NCBI RefSeq assembly: GCF_018918325.1
Contig: NZ_JAHLQH010000023.1
Span: forward strand, 17,273 to 81,272
Origin: Clostridium sp. MSJ-8
GTDB lineage: Bacteria > Bacillota > Clostridia > Clostridiales > Clostridiaceae
Length of the DNA stretch: 64,000 bases
Direction of reading: 5' to 3'
The notes under the pieces were generated by a model. The model was not told the origin of the DNA. It was given only the letters and a program-made list of their open reading frames with translations, and made no database searches. The first letter of the stretch is position 1; every line of letters begins with the position of its first letter. The translations under genes and the position numbers were made by a program. This document shows positions 6,902 to 15,603 of the stretch, one piece after another.

Positions 6902-8302
6902 ATGGTATTTAGTAGTATAGTATTTTTATTTACATTTCTTCCTATAATGTTATTAGCATATTATATAGCACCAAAAAAAATAAAGAACTTTGTGCTATTA
7001 ATAGGAAGTTTAATCTTTTATGCATGGGGAGAACCTGTTTATATATTTTTGATGATATTTACAACTATTAGTAATTATATTCTTGCAAGAATTATTGCTC
7101 TAATGAGAAAAGAAAATAAGAGAAAAATGTATCTTATAATTACAATAGTATTAGACCTTGCAATATTAGGTTTCTTTAAATATTGGGGATTACTTATTGA
7201 TACTATAAATGGTATTTTTTCAACATCAATTAGTTATACTCAATTAGCATTGCCAATAGGAATATCATTTTATACATTTCAAGCATTATCATATGTTATA
7301 GATGTATATTTGAAGAAAGTTGAAGTTCAAAAGAATATTATTGATTTTGGAGCTTATATAACAATGTTCCCGCAGTTAGTTGCAGGTCCTATTGTAAGAT
7401 ATTCAGACATAGCAACTCAATTGAAATCTAGAGAACATACTATTAATGGATTTGGAATAGGTGTAGAAAAGTTTATAATAGGTTTAGGAAAAAAGGTTTT
7501 GCTTGCAAATAATATAGGAATGTTATGGAACACTATCCAAGCACAATCGTTAAGTGAATTATCAGTTTTGACAGCTTGGTTAGGTGCTATAGCATATACA
7601 TTGCAGATATATTTTGATTTTAGTGGATATTCAGATATGGCAGTTGGACTTGGAAGAATGTTTGGGTTTAAATTTATAAAGAACTTTGATTACCCATACA
7701 TATCAAAAAGTGTAACTGAATTTTGGAGAAGATGGCATATATCTCTTAGTTCATGGTTTAAAGAATATGTATATATTCCATTAGGCGGAAATAGAAAAGG
7801 AACAGGAAAACAAATAAGAAATCTGCTTATTGTATGGGGACTTACTGGTTTATGGCATGGTGCTAGTTATAATTTCATAATATGGGGCTTATATTATGGA
7901 GTGTTATTAATAATTGAAAAATTCATTTTAGGGAAATACATAGAAAAATTACCTAACATAATAAAAAATATATATACAATGCTTATTGTAATAATAGGCT
8001 GGGTATTCTTTGCATCTCCAGATCTTGGATGGGCTGTAGATTATATAAAAGTATTATTTGGTATAGGAAAACATGCATTTATAGATGGTAATTTTATATA
8101 TTACATAAAGAATTACTTAATATTACTTATAATTTTGATTATTGCTTCAAGACCATTTGTTTATAGCAGATTTTCAAAATTGAAAAAGAAAGATAATTCA
8201 TGGGCTATTATAGCTGCAATAATAGAATTTGCTATGTTTGCAATTGTAATTGCATATTTATTAAATGCAAGTTATAATCCATTCTTATATTTTAGGTTTT
8301 AA
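6902..8302 (+). CDS. MBOAT family O-acyltransferase (AlgI/DltB-like)
   Basis: A 466-residue polytopic membrane protein. Conserved MBOAT motifs: FPQLVAGPIVRYSDI near 157, YPYISKSVTEFWRRWHISLS (His279) and GLTGLWHGASYNF with the active-site His319. This family moves acyl groups, usually acetyl, across the membrane for attachment to surface polymers such as alginate or other polysaccharides, or to teichoic acid. There are no dlt genes nearby, and the partner is a DHHW protein, so polysaccharide O-acetylation is more likely than D-alanylation. The start is preceded by AGGAGAAGAAG. Confidence 0.93.
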   Translation: MVFSSIVFLFTFLPIMLLAYYIAPKKIKNFVLLIGSLIFYAWGEPVYIFLMIFTTISNYILARIIALMRKENKRKMYLIITIVLDLAILGFFKYWGLLIDTINGIFSTSISYTQLALPIGISFYTFQALSYVIDVYLKKVEVQKNIIDFGAYITMFPQLVAGPIVRYSDIATQLKSREHTINGFGIGVEKFIIGLGKKVLLANNIGMLWNTIQAQSLSELSVLTAWLGAIAYTLQIYFDFSGYSDMAVGLGRMFGFKFIKNFDYPYISKSVTEFWRRWHISLSSWFKEYVYIPLGGNRKGTGKQIRNLLIVWGLTGLWHGASYNFIIWGLYYGVLLIIEKFILGKYIEKLPNIIKNIYTMLIVIIGWVFFASPDLGWAVDYIKVLFGIGKHAFIDGNFIYYIKNYLILLIILIIASRPFVYSRFSKLKKKDNSWAIIAAIIEFAMFAIVIAYLLNASYNPFLYFRF

Positions 8303-8319
8303 GGAGGTGCGTTAAATAT

Positions 8320-9480
8320 ATGAGAAAAAGAAAAAAACAAAAAAGAAGTATATATAACAATATTATGGCAATAATATTTATTATAGCTATATTTGGAATA
8401 ACTATTATTAATATAGTATCTAAGGATAAAACATTTTCTGATATGGAGAATAGATCATTAACGCAGAAACCTAGATTTGATATAGATAATTTAGTAGAAG
8501 GTAGATACACTAAGAAATATGAGAAATATGTTAATGATCAATTTATAGATAGAACAGAATTTATTAACATTAAAGCTTCTATAGATAATCTACTAGGTAG
8601 AAGTGATAATAATGGCGTATATAGAGGGAAGGACAATTATCTTTTTGAGAGCTTTGACGTACCTAATAAGGAAGCAGAAGATAAGAATATAGATGCTATT
8701 AATAAATTTGCAGATAAATATAAAGACATAAACTTTAACTTTATGTTAGTACCTATTTCAACTACTGTACTTAAAGATAAATTACCAGAAGATGCACCAG
8801 TTGTAGATGAGAAGAAATATGTAAACAAGTTCTCAGATAAACTTAGTGATAGAATTAAGTTTTTATATTTATATGATACAATGAAGGCTCATAAGGATGA
8901 ATATATATATTATAGAACAGACCATCATTGGACTACGCTTGGAGCATATTATGGATATGAAGCTTTTATGAAGAGTGTAGATGTTGAACCTAAGTCTTTA
9001 GATAACTATAATGAAGACTTAGTTACTAATGAATTTTATGGAACATTATTTTCTAAGGGATTATTCAAAGTAAAGAAACCTGATAGTATTAACATATATA
9101 CTCCTAAGGATAATAATGATGAAGCTATAATAACTTATGTGGAAGAACAACAGAAGACAGCATCTTTCTATAATAGTGAATACTTAAAGAAGCGAGATAA
9201 ATATGGAATGTTTTTAGCAGGTAACCATCCATTAGTAGAGATTGAAACAAATTCTGATGAAGAGAAAACTTTGCTTATTTTTAAGGATTCATATGCTAAT
9301 TGCTTTGTGCCATTTTTGACTTCACATTATAAAAAAATTATATTAGTAGATCCTAGATATTATTATGAGGATATAGATGAATTAATGAAGAATGATAATG
9401 TTACTGATGTATTATATTTATATAATTCAGAGACTTTCTTCCAAGACAATTCATTAAGTGGAGTATTAAATAATGATTAA
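8320..9480 (+). CDS. DHHW family protein (AlgJ/AlgX-like acetyltransferase partner)
   Basis: The 386-residue protein has one N-terminal membrane anchor (about residues 14-33) and an extracellular domain with the family-defining motif DHHW at residues 201-204 in YRTDHHWTTLGAYY. A later block, LIFKDSYANCFVPFL, carries the expected KDSYAN nucleophile Ser. In AlgJ/AlgX the Asp-His pair and Ser form the catalytic triad that passes acetyl groups from the MBOAT to the sugar chain. The start is preceded by AAGGAGGTGCG, 17 bases after the MBOAT stop. This arrangement strongly supports a working acetylation pair. Confidence 0.9.
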   Translation: MRKRKKQKRSIYNNIMAIIFIIAIFGITIINIVSKDKTFSDMENRSLTQKPRFDIDNLVEGRYTKKYEKYVNDQFIDRTEFINIKASIDNLLGRSDNNGVYRGKDNYLFESFDVPNKEAEDKNIDAINKFADKYKDINFNFMLVPISTTVLKDKLPEDAPVVDEKKYVNKFSDKLSDRIKFLYLYDTMKAHKDEYIYYRTDHHWTTLGAYYGYEAFMKSVDVEPKSLDNYNEDLVTNEFYGTLFSKGLFKVKKPDSINIYTPKDNNDEAIITYVEEQQKTASFYNSEYLKKRDKYGMFLAGNHPLVEIETNSDEEKTLLIFKDSYANCFVPFLTSHYKKIILVDPRYYYEDIDELMKNDNVTDVLYLYNSETFFQDNSLSGVLNND

Positions 9481-9500
9481 TAGATAAAGGAAGGATAAAA

Positions 9501-10442
9501 ATGAAAATTAACTACTTTAATTCAAAATTCAAAAAAATTATAAGTTTGTTAGTAATCTGTTTATTAACAATAAGTGCTATGGGTTGTAGTTCTGATAACA
9601 ATTCATTTGTAGAAAGTAAGAGAACTTTACCTAAAAATATAAAATCAATTATAACGTCTGCCAAGGATGGAGATGCTTTAATAATGTTAGGGAAAGACAA
9701 TGATGGTAATATAGAAGTTCTAAAATCTACAGATAAAGCGAAGAATTTTGAAACTAAGAAGTTATCAGTAGATTTTTCGGATAAAACAATATTATATGGT
9801 GCAATTGGAAAAGATCATAGATATGCTGTATTATATGGAGTTACAAATAAATTTGGAGTAACAACAACAGAAACAAAAGAGCTTCATATATACGATGAAG
9901 GAGATAAGGACATAAAAATAGAAATTCCAACTGATGATGTTGACAGTGTAAGTAACATATTACTTGCAGAAGATTCTATAATAGTTGTATGTTCTAATGG
10001 AGCTATATATCAATATAACTCTGAAACAGCAGAGCTTATGAATAAAGTTGATGGAGATGACAAGAAAGTTGTAATAAGTAGTGCTATAGTTAATGGTAGT
10101 TTAATAATTGCTACTAATGATAGTATTGAACGTTATGATTTTGATTCGGATTTTAAGAGTAAAAAGATAAAGGCTCTAAAAGACTTTGTTGATGGAGATT
10201 TTACGCTTATATCTTCTATTGAAGATGATAATTTATATTTTGTATATGATAATTCATTATACAAGTATAATCTAAAAGAGGATAAGACAAGTAGAATAAT
10301 TAAAAGCGAAGATGAGACTTCATTTAGTAAAGATAATTATATAGCTATTTATTTCTGTATGTATTCAGATAAAGAAGCAATTGGATTATTTTTAGATCTT
10401 GATTATAACTATCATATGATTTATTTTAGTAAGAATAAATAG
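9501..10442 (+). CDS. Lipoprotein of unknown function, possibly beta-propeller
   Basis: The signal peptide ends in a lipobox SAMGC, so it is predicted to be attached outside the membrane. The 313-residue product has recurring strands of the type DSIIVVCSNGAIYQYNSE and DNLYFVYDNSLYKYN, spaced about 40-50 residues, which suggests a repeated-blade fold, although no family was recognised. It is the last gene of the acetylation block (20 bases after the DHHW gene, AAAGGAAGG upstream), so it may bind the polymer or stabilise the complex. A perfect terminator hairpin follows. Confidence 0.7.
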   Translation: MKINYFNSKFKKIISLLVICLLTISAMGCSSDNNSFVESKRTLPKNIKSIITSAKDGDALIMLGKDNDGNIEVLKSTDKAKNFETKKLSVDFSDKTILYGAIGKDHRYAVLYGVTNKFGVTTTETKELHIYDEGDKDIKIEIPTDDVDSVSNILLAEDSIIVVCSNGAIYQYNSETAELMNKVDGDDKKVVISSAIVNGSLIIATNDSIERYDFDSDFKSKKIKALKDFVDGDFTLISSIEDDNLYFVYDNSLYKYNLKEDKTSRIIKSEDETSFSKDNYIAIYFCMYSDKEAIGLFLDLDYNYHMIYFSKNK

Positions 10443-10459
10443 TAAGTTTTATTTTATTG

Positions 10460-10514
10460 AAACATTATTTGTATATTTAAATTTTTGATTTTTATATACA
10501 AATAATGTTTTTTT
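10460..10514 (+). terminator. Terminator of the surface-acetylation operon
   Basis: AAACATTATTTGTATAT (10460-10476) pairs perfectly with ATATACAAATAATGTTT (10494-10510) and is followed by a T run. Confidence 0.9.
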
Positions 10515-10601
10515 ACTCTTTAGTAAATTAAACTATATCATTATTTATTTTAATTAGTGAGAAGTAGAAAAACTAGATATAACAACATATATTGTCAAAA
10601 G

Positions 10602-10630
10602 TTGATTAAAATTTATTAATAATATATAAT
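10602..10630 (+). promoter_or_regulatory. Promoter of the SH3-domain gene
   Basis: TTGATT (10602-10607), 17-base spacer, TATAAT (10625-10630). The predicted start of transcription (~10637) makes the ATG at 10642 almost leaderless and so favours the GTG at 10660 as translation start. Confidence 0.6.
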
Positions 10631-10659
10631 ATAGTTGTATAATGGGAGGTGTTAGAGAG

Positions 10660-11070
10660 GTGAGGAGGTCGTTAAGAAAAAAGATTGTTAAAATACAATA
10701 TTTTATTCTTGTTGCAACAATTTTTGTTTTGTGTGGATTGACAGTGTACATATATTTTGGAAAACCAAATCAAGTATATAAAGATATTGATAAGATTAAA
10801 GTCAATAATGGAAATGGCATAGTGTCAGATGATGATAAGGTATTAGAAACATATAATGTAGATGAATTAAAAAATATATATGCAATACATGATTCAGAGA
10901 TTAAAGAAACTGCAAATAATGAATCTAGAGTTGTAGGAATTTTATTAAAGGGAGAATCTGTTAAGGCTATTGAAGAAGTTAATAATGATTGGGTTAAAGT
11001 ATGGTATAACGATAGAGAAGCATATATAGAGAAATCATCAATTACATATGATGTTGATTCAATAAAATAA
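10660..11070 (+). CDS. Membrane-anchored SH3-domain protein
   Basis: After a short basic segment, one membrane helix (about residues 15-38) precedes a linker and a C-terminal bacterial SH3 (SH3b) domain, recognisable from ETANNESRVVGILLKGESVK and the NDWVKVWYNDREAYIEKS ending. SH3b domains usually bind cell-wall peptidoglycan, so it is likely a wall-facing anchor protein. GTG 10660 is preferred over ATG 10642 because GGGAGGTG (10644-10651) is correctly spaced and the promoter is too close for the ATG. It is separated from the acetylation operon by a terminator and has its own promoter. Confidence 0.8.
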   Translation: MRRSLRKKIVKIQYFILVATIFVLCGLTVYIYFGKPNQVYKDIDKIKVNNGNGIVSDDDKVLETYNVDELKNIYAIHDSEIKETANNESRVVGILLKGESVKAIEEVNNDWVKVWYNDREAYIEKSSITYDVDSIK

Positions 11071-11101
11071 GGTAGGGATAAAAATTAAACCCTACCTTTT
11101 A
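11069..11101. terminator. Bidirectional terminator
   Basis: AAGGTAGGG (11069-11077) pairs with CCCTACCTT (11090-11098). T runs are present on both strands, serving the converging SH3 gene and the GerM lipoprotein gene. Confidence 0.85.
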
Positions 11102-11104
11102 ATT

Positions 11105-11740
11105 TTAATTCATTTTAGTAAAATTAGAATAATCTACAGAAAAAGCAGTTCCTTTTTCTAACATAATATGACCAGAAGCATATTCTTCTCCATTTACTGT
11201 TATATATACTTTAGATACACCTAAGTTATATCCTAGTGAATTAACTACGCATTGAAGTATATTACTTTCGACTCCACTACCAAAACCTAAGTTATTAATA
11301 AAAGTACTTCCAAAGTTAACAGAAAGAGTATCTGTATCTTTATCTAATTTAGCACTTGCTACTTGAATTCTAGAATCTAATGCATAATAGTCATTACCTC
11401 TGTCTTCTTTTAACGCGTTAATAATAGCAGTTACTATAGCACCGTCTTTTACATTAATTGCAGTGTCTATATAATTAAGTTTATCAGAAGTAGCATCATA
11501 CATATATAATCTTACATCCCTTTGTGCAGAAGTAGTACTTTTGCTATCGTTAGTAGTTTCCTCTGATTTTATTGTTTCATCTTTTTTAGTTTGATTATCT
11601 TTTTTTTCAGAATCATTATTATTTGTTTCAATATTAGTAGTTGTATTAGAATTCTTATTAGTATTTTGCTCGTTTGAACATGCAACTAAAGAGATTAAAC
11701 AAATTAATGATAGAAGAATATATAATATTTTTCTCTTCAT
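11105..11740 (-). CDS. GerM-domain lipoprotein
   Basis: The signal peptide ends in the lipobox LVACS. A Ser/Thr/Asn/Lys-rich spacer (about residues 22-75) leads to a C-terminal GerMN-type domain with RDVRLYMYDATSDKLNYI and LSVNFGSTFINNLGFGSGVE. GerMN domains occur in spore germination and sporulation proteins and in other wall-associated lipoproteins; this single-domain form may act in either. I chose the ATG at 11740 (MKRKILYILL) because AAGGGGGTG lies just upstream; the GTG at 11749 is too close to that site. It is transcribed away from the twin-receiver gene. Confidence 0.8.
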   Translation of the reverse strand: MKRKILYILLSLICLISLVACSNEQNTNKNSNTTTNIETNNNDSEKKDNQTKKDETIKSEETTNDSKSTTSAQRDVRLYMYDATSDKLNYIDTAINVKDGAIVTAIINALKEDRGNDYYALDSRIQVASAKLDKDTDTLSVNFGSTFINNLGFGSGVESNILQCVVNSLGYNLGVSKVYITVNGEEYASGHIMLEKGTAFSVDYSNFTKMN

Positions 11741-11910
11741 AATCAACACCCCCTTATTAATTCATTATAGCAAAAAATATATATTTAGACATTAAATAAA
11801 ACAAGAATTAACAAATGGTTAAAACTATGTAAATATATATGTCTGTGCATATAGTGAAATATAAAAAATGATATAATTAAATGTAACAAGATGAAAACGA
11901 GGTGATAAAG

Positions 11911-12714
11911 ATGCCTGAAAACAATGAAAAAATTAATGAGGAAAATAACAAACAAGCAAATGAAAGAACTAAGGATAAGATTTTAATTATTGATAATGAT
12001 GAAGAATATACCAAAAAAGTTAGAAGAAGTGTTGGAAATACTTATGATATATTAGTAATAGAATCTGGTAAAAAGGCATTTAATTATTTATTTTATAACA
12101 AGGTAAATTTAATAGTATTAAATATAGATATGCCTATAATTGATGGGTTTAAGGTATATGAGAATATAAAAGAATTATATAATTGTAAAAATACACCTAT
12201 TATATTTACTACAAGTATGAAAAATAAAGCAAAATTAATACATTCATCTAATAATAAATTAGAATGTTTATTAAAAGGGTCTGATAGTGAAGAAAATGTT
12301 ATCAAAGATAAAATAGAATCTATAATATGTAAATATAATGAATATCAAAATAGAGAATCTATTTTAGTGGTGGATGATGATTTAGAATTTTTGCAAATAA
12401 TTAATGGATATCTTAAAGAAAACTTTAATGTTAAGCTTGCTAATACTTATGCTATGGCAATGAAACATTTAGAGAAAAATACAATTGATTTGTTATTATT
12501 AGACTATGAGATGCCAATATATAATGGAACATCATTATTAAGAATGATAAGAGAAAAAAAAGAATTTAATGATTTACCTGTGATTATGGTAAGTGGTAAT
12601 TCTAGTACTAATGTTATAACAGAATTGTATCAATACAAAATAAAGGATTATGTAAAGAAGCCCGTAAATAAAAATATATTAATTGATAAAATTGAAAGAG
12701 TTTTAAAAGGGTAG
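11911..12714 (+). CDS. Twin-receiver response regulator with a degenerate first receiver
   Basis: A charged N-terminal tail (about 20 residues) precedes two CheY-like receivers and no output domain. Receiver 2 (about 148-266) is intact: VVDDD, phosphoacceptor Asp in LLLLDYEMP (about 197), Ser in MVSGNSS and Lys in YVKKP. In receiver 1 (about 22-140) the phosphoacceptor position reads VLNIDMP, with Asn71 in place of Asp, the acidic pocket is DND, and the Lys-Pro motif is not recognisable, so it should not be phosphorylated. The stop is 5 bases before the hybrid kinase gene, so the pair surely works in one pathway, perhaps as an adaptor or phosphate sink. ATG 11911 is preceded by ACGAGGTG. Confidence 0.88.
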   Translation: MPENNEKINEENNKQANERTKDKILIIDNDEEYTKKVRRSVGNTYDILVIESGKKAFNYLFYNKVNLIVLNIDMPIIDGFKVYENIKELYNCKNTPIIFTTSMKNKAKLIHSSNNKLECLLKGSDSEENVIKDKIESIICKYNEYQNRESILVVDDDLEFLQIINGYLKENFNVKLANTYAMAMKHLEKNTIDLLLLDYEMPIYNGTSLLRMIREKKEFNDLPVIMVSGNSSTNVITELYQYKIKDYVKKPVNKNILIDKIERVLKG

Positions 12715-12719
12715 AGAGT

Positions 12720-15563
12720 ATGACTATATTAACTATTATAAAGTGTATAATAATATTAGGGATAGCTGTAACGTTTCTTACATGTGTTGTTATGTATAGG
12801 CAGAAAACTTCAGAGGCAGCAAGAAATCTTCTAATAACTTCTATGTTTTGTTGTGTGGCAATAACTGCATATTATTTTGAAGTGTCATGCAGTAGGCTTG
12901 AGGATGGTATATTAGCTGTAAAGTTTGGGTATATAGGCAAGGTCTATGGAATGTTGTTTGGAGTTCAATTCATAGTTGCTTATTTAAAAAGAAATATTCC
13001 GGGATGGGTAGTTGATACATTATTTGGAGTCGCAACTGGATTGTTAGCACTTATTTTAACTAACGAATATCATCATTTGTATTATAAGAGTTGGAATCTT
13101 GTGTTTAATGGTTATTATTATTATATAGAATTTGAAAAAAATATATTCTATTGGGTATTTATGGGCGTAATGCTTTTGAATGGATTGATATATTTTCATT
13201 TTGCTTGTTCATCAGTAATTATTACTTATGGGAAAGAGAGAATGAAATATTTAATGCTTATATTAGCAGGGATAGCTCCTATAATATTTCTATTGATATA
13301 TTTAAGTGGAGCTTTTAAGTTATTTGATTTAACATCAATAGGTATAAGCATTGCCAATTTTATTTTGGCAATTACAGCAACACGGTTTGGGTTATTTGAT
13401 ACATTAGATATTGCTAAAGATAAAATAATAGAAGATACAAATGATGGAATGATAGTTGTAGATACAGAGTATGAGTTGATTTATTACAATAAAAAAGCTA
13501 AAGATTTTATATATAATATTATACTTACTAAGGAAGTTAATTCAAGAAATGCTATAAAAGATATATTTACTCAAGAGGAGAATGTATTCTTAAGTGATGG
13601 AAAACATTATGAAGTTAGAATATCGAATCTATACGAAGATGAGAATATTAGAGGGTATATGGCATGGATATTTGATATGACTTTTATTGATAAATATACT
13701 AAAGAAATATTAGTTCTTAAAGAAGAGGCAGAAAGAGCAAATAAAGCAAAATCTATTTTCTTAGCTAATATGTCTCATGAAATAAGAACACCTATGAATG
13801 CAATAATTGGCTTTTCAGATATAGCCCTTAAGAGAAAAGATTTAGATAAAGAATCTAGAAAAGAGATAACAGATATAAAGAAATCAGCAAATAGTTTGCT
13901 AGACATAATAAATGATATTCTCGATATATCCAAAATCGAAGCAAATAAATTAGAATTTGTAGAAGAAGAAATTGATGTACAAGAGTTTTTAAATGGCATT
14001 ATTTCAATAATAAATGCAAATATTATTGAAAAGGGTTTAAAGTTTGAAGAAGATATAGATGCACATATTCCTAAGAAAATAATAGGAGATGAGACTAGAC
14101 TTAGAGAAATTCTTATAAACATATTAAATAATGCAGTAAAATACACTAAAGAAGGCAAAGTAGATTTTATAATAAAAGTTATAGATAAAAGCGAAGAGAG
14201 CGTTAAGGTGTCTTATACTATAAGAGACACAGGAATAGGAATAAAAGAGGAAAATATACAGAAAATTTTCAATAAGTTTGAACAGGTAGATAAACATATT
14301 AATTCAGGAATTGAAGGGACTGGATTAGGTTTAGCGATAACAAAAAATCTTGTAGAACATATGCATGGACAAATTAATGTAGAAAGTGTTTATGGGCAAG
14401 GAAGTACATTTACAGTTGTATTATCCCATAAGATAGCTTCAAATGAGGAATTAGGAAAATTTAATATAATAAAAGAACAAACTGAAAATAAAACTAATAA
14501 TTTTAAAATAAAAGATACTTCTGTTTTGGTTGTTGATGATAATCCGGTTAATATAAAAGTTATACAAGGATTATTAAAAACCTATGGACTTAATAGTGAT
14601 ATTGCAGAGAATGGAATAGAGTCTATAGAAAAAGCGAAAAATAAAAAATATGATATAATATTTATGGATCATATGATGCCTGAAATGGATGGAATTGAAG
14701 CTATGAAACATATAAGGATGCTTCAAGAAGTAGATTATAAAAATGCAAATATAATTGCGCTTACAGCAAATGCAATAAATGGTGTTAGAGAAAAAATGCT
14801 ACAAGAAGGGTTTACTGATTATTTATCTAAACCTATAGATATTGAAGAATTAGAAGCAATATTTACAAAGTACATTCCAAAAGAAAAGATAATATATATA
14901 GCAGAACCTATAGATGATGATGTGGTTCAGAGTGAAGATAGTCTTATTGATTATAATATATTAGAAGAAAATGGAGTGGATACTAAAAAAGGTAGAAGTA
15001 ATTGTGGTGGAAGAGAAGAGGATTACTTGGAAATTCTTAAAATAACATATGAATATGGTTTATCAAGGATTGATGTTTTGAAAAAGAATTATACTGATGG
15101 AGATATAAATAATTATACAATTAATGTGCATGCGCTAAAAAGTAGTCTTGCTAATATTGGAGCATTAGAATTATCTGAAGCTGCAAGGCAACAAGAAATG
15201 GCAGGCAAAGAAGGAAATATTGAATTTATAGATAAAAATATTGATGAGCTATTAAATAAATATAACGAATTATTAGGTATAATAAAGAAATCTATTTCTA
15301 TAGATGATACAAAACATGAATTAGATGAGGAAAACCAAAAAGAAGACATATCAAGGGATGAATTGCAAGATATGTTATCTTACCTTCGTACATTAATAGA
15401 AGAACTAGATATAAATAGTGGACAAGGTCTTATAGAAGGATTGAAAAAATTTAAACTAGATAGTAATGTGGCAAAAGGAATTGATAAAATATATAGTTAT
15501 TTAGAAAAACTTGAATTTGATGAAGCTCTTAAAGTACTAGATAATATAGAAAAAGAAGGATGA
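12720..15563 (+). CDS. Hybrid sensor histidine kinase with receiver and HPt domains
   Basis: The 947-residue protein has, in order: seven N-terminal hydrophobic helices (about 1-225, histidine-kinase 7TM type), a PAS-like region (about 240-325), HisKA with FLANMSHEIRTPMNAIIGFS (His353), an HATPase domain with DETRLREILINILNNA, DTGIGI and GTGLGLAI, a receiver with FMDHMMPEMDG (Asp650) and LSKP, and an HPt domain with NVHALKSSLANIGA (His804). All phosphotransfer residues are present, giving a complete His-Asp-His relay in one chain that needs a final Asp acceptor; receiver 2 of the upstream gene is the obvious candidate. Input signal unknown. Confidence 0.93.
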   Translation: MTILTIIKCIIILGIAVTFLTCVVMYRQKTSEAARNLLITSMFCCVAITAYYFEVSCSRLEDGILAVKFGYIGKVYGMLFGVQFIVAYLKRNIPGWVVDTLFGVATGLLALILTNEYHHLYYKSWNLVFNGYYYYIEFEKNIFYWVFMGVMLLNGLIYFHFACSSVIITYGKERMKYLMLILAGIAPIIFLLIYLSGAFKLFDLTSIGISIANFILAITATRFGLFDTLDIAKDKIIEDTNDGMIVVDTEYELIYYNKKAKDFIYNIILTKEVNSRNAIKDIFTQEENVFLSDGKHYEVRISNLYEDENIRGYMAWIFDMTFIDKYTKEILVLKEEAERANKAKSIFLANMSHEIRTPMNAIIGFSDIALKRKDLDKESRKEITDIKKSANSLLDIINDILDISKIEANKLEFVEEEIDVQEFLNGIISIINANIIEKGLKFEEDIDAHIPKKIIGDETRLREILINILNNAVKYTKEGKVDFIIKVIDKSEESVKVSYTIRDTGIGIKEENIQKIFNKFEQVDKHINSGIEGTGLGLAITKNLVEHMHGQINVESVYGQGSTFTVVLSHKIASNEELGKFNIIKEQTENKTNNFKIKDTSVLVVDDNPVNIKVIQGLLKTYGLNSDIAENGIESIEKAKNKKYDIIFMDHMMPEMDGIEAMKHIRMLQEVDYKNANIIALTANAINGVREKMLQEGFTDYLSKPIDIEELEAIFTKYIPKEKIIYIAEPIDDDVVQSEDSLIDYNILEENGVDTKKGRSNCGGREEDYLEILKITYEYGLSRIDVLKKNYTDGDINNYTINVHALKSSLANIGALELSEAARQQEMAGKEGNIEFIDKNIDELLNKYNELLGIIKKSISIDDTKHELDEENQKEDISRDELQDMLSYLRTLIEELDINSGQGLIEGLKKFKLDSNVAKGIDKIYSYLEKLEFDEALKVLDNIEKEG

Positions 15564-15582
15564 TAGTACATCCTTCTTTTTC
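15549..15582. terminator. Bidirectional terminator overlapping the kinase stop codon
   Basis: GAAAAAGAAGGATG (15549-15562) pairs with CATCCTTCTTTTTC (15569-15582). The stem includes the kinase TGA, and T-rich runs occur on both strands. It separates the converging kinase and helicase genes. Confidence 0.85.
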
Positions 15583-15603
15583 TATTAGTCAAAATAATTA
15601 GAA

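Noticed and set aside
13775..14158. 127-codon minus-strand frame inside the hybrid kinase
   Set aside because: It is the antisense of HisKA/HATPase coding sequence; Ser/Ile/Phe-rich translation typical of shadow frames.
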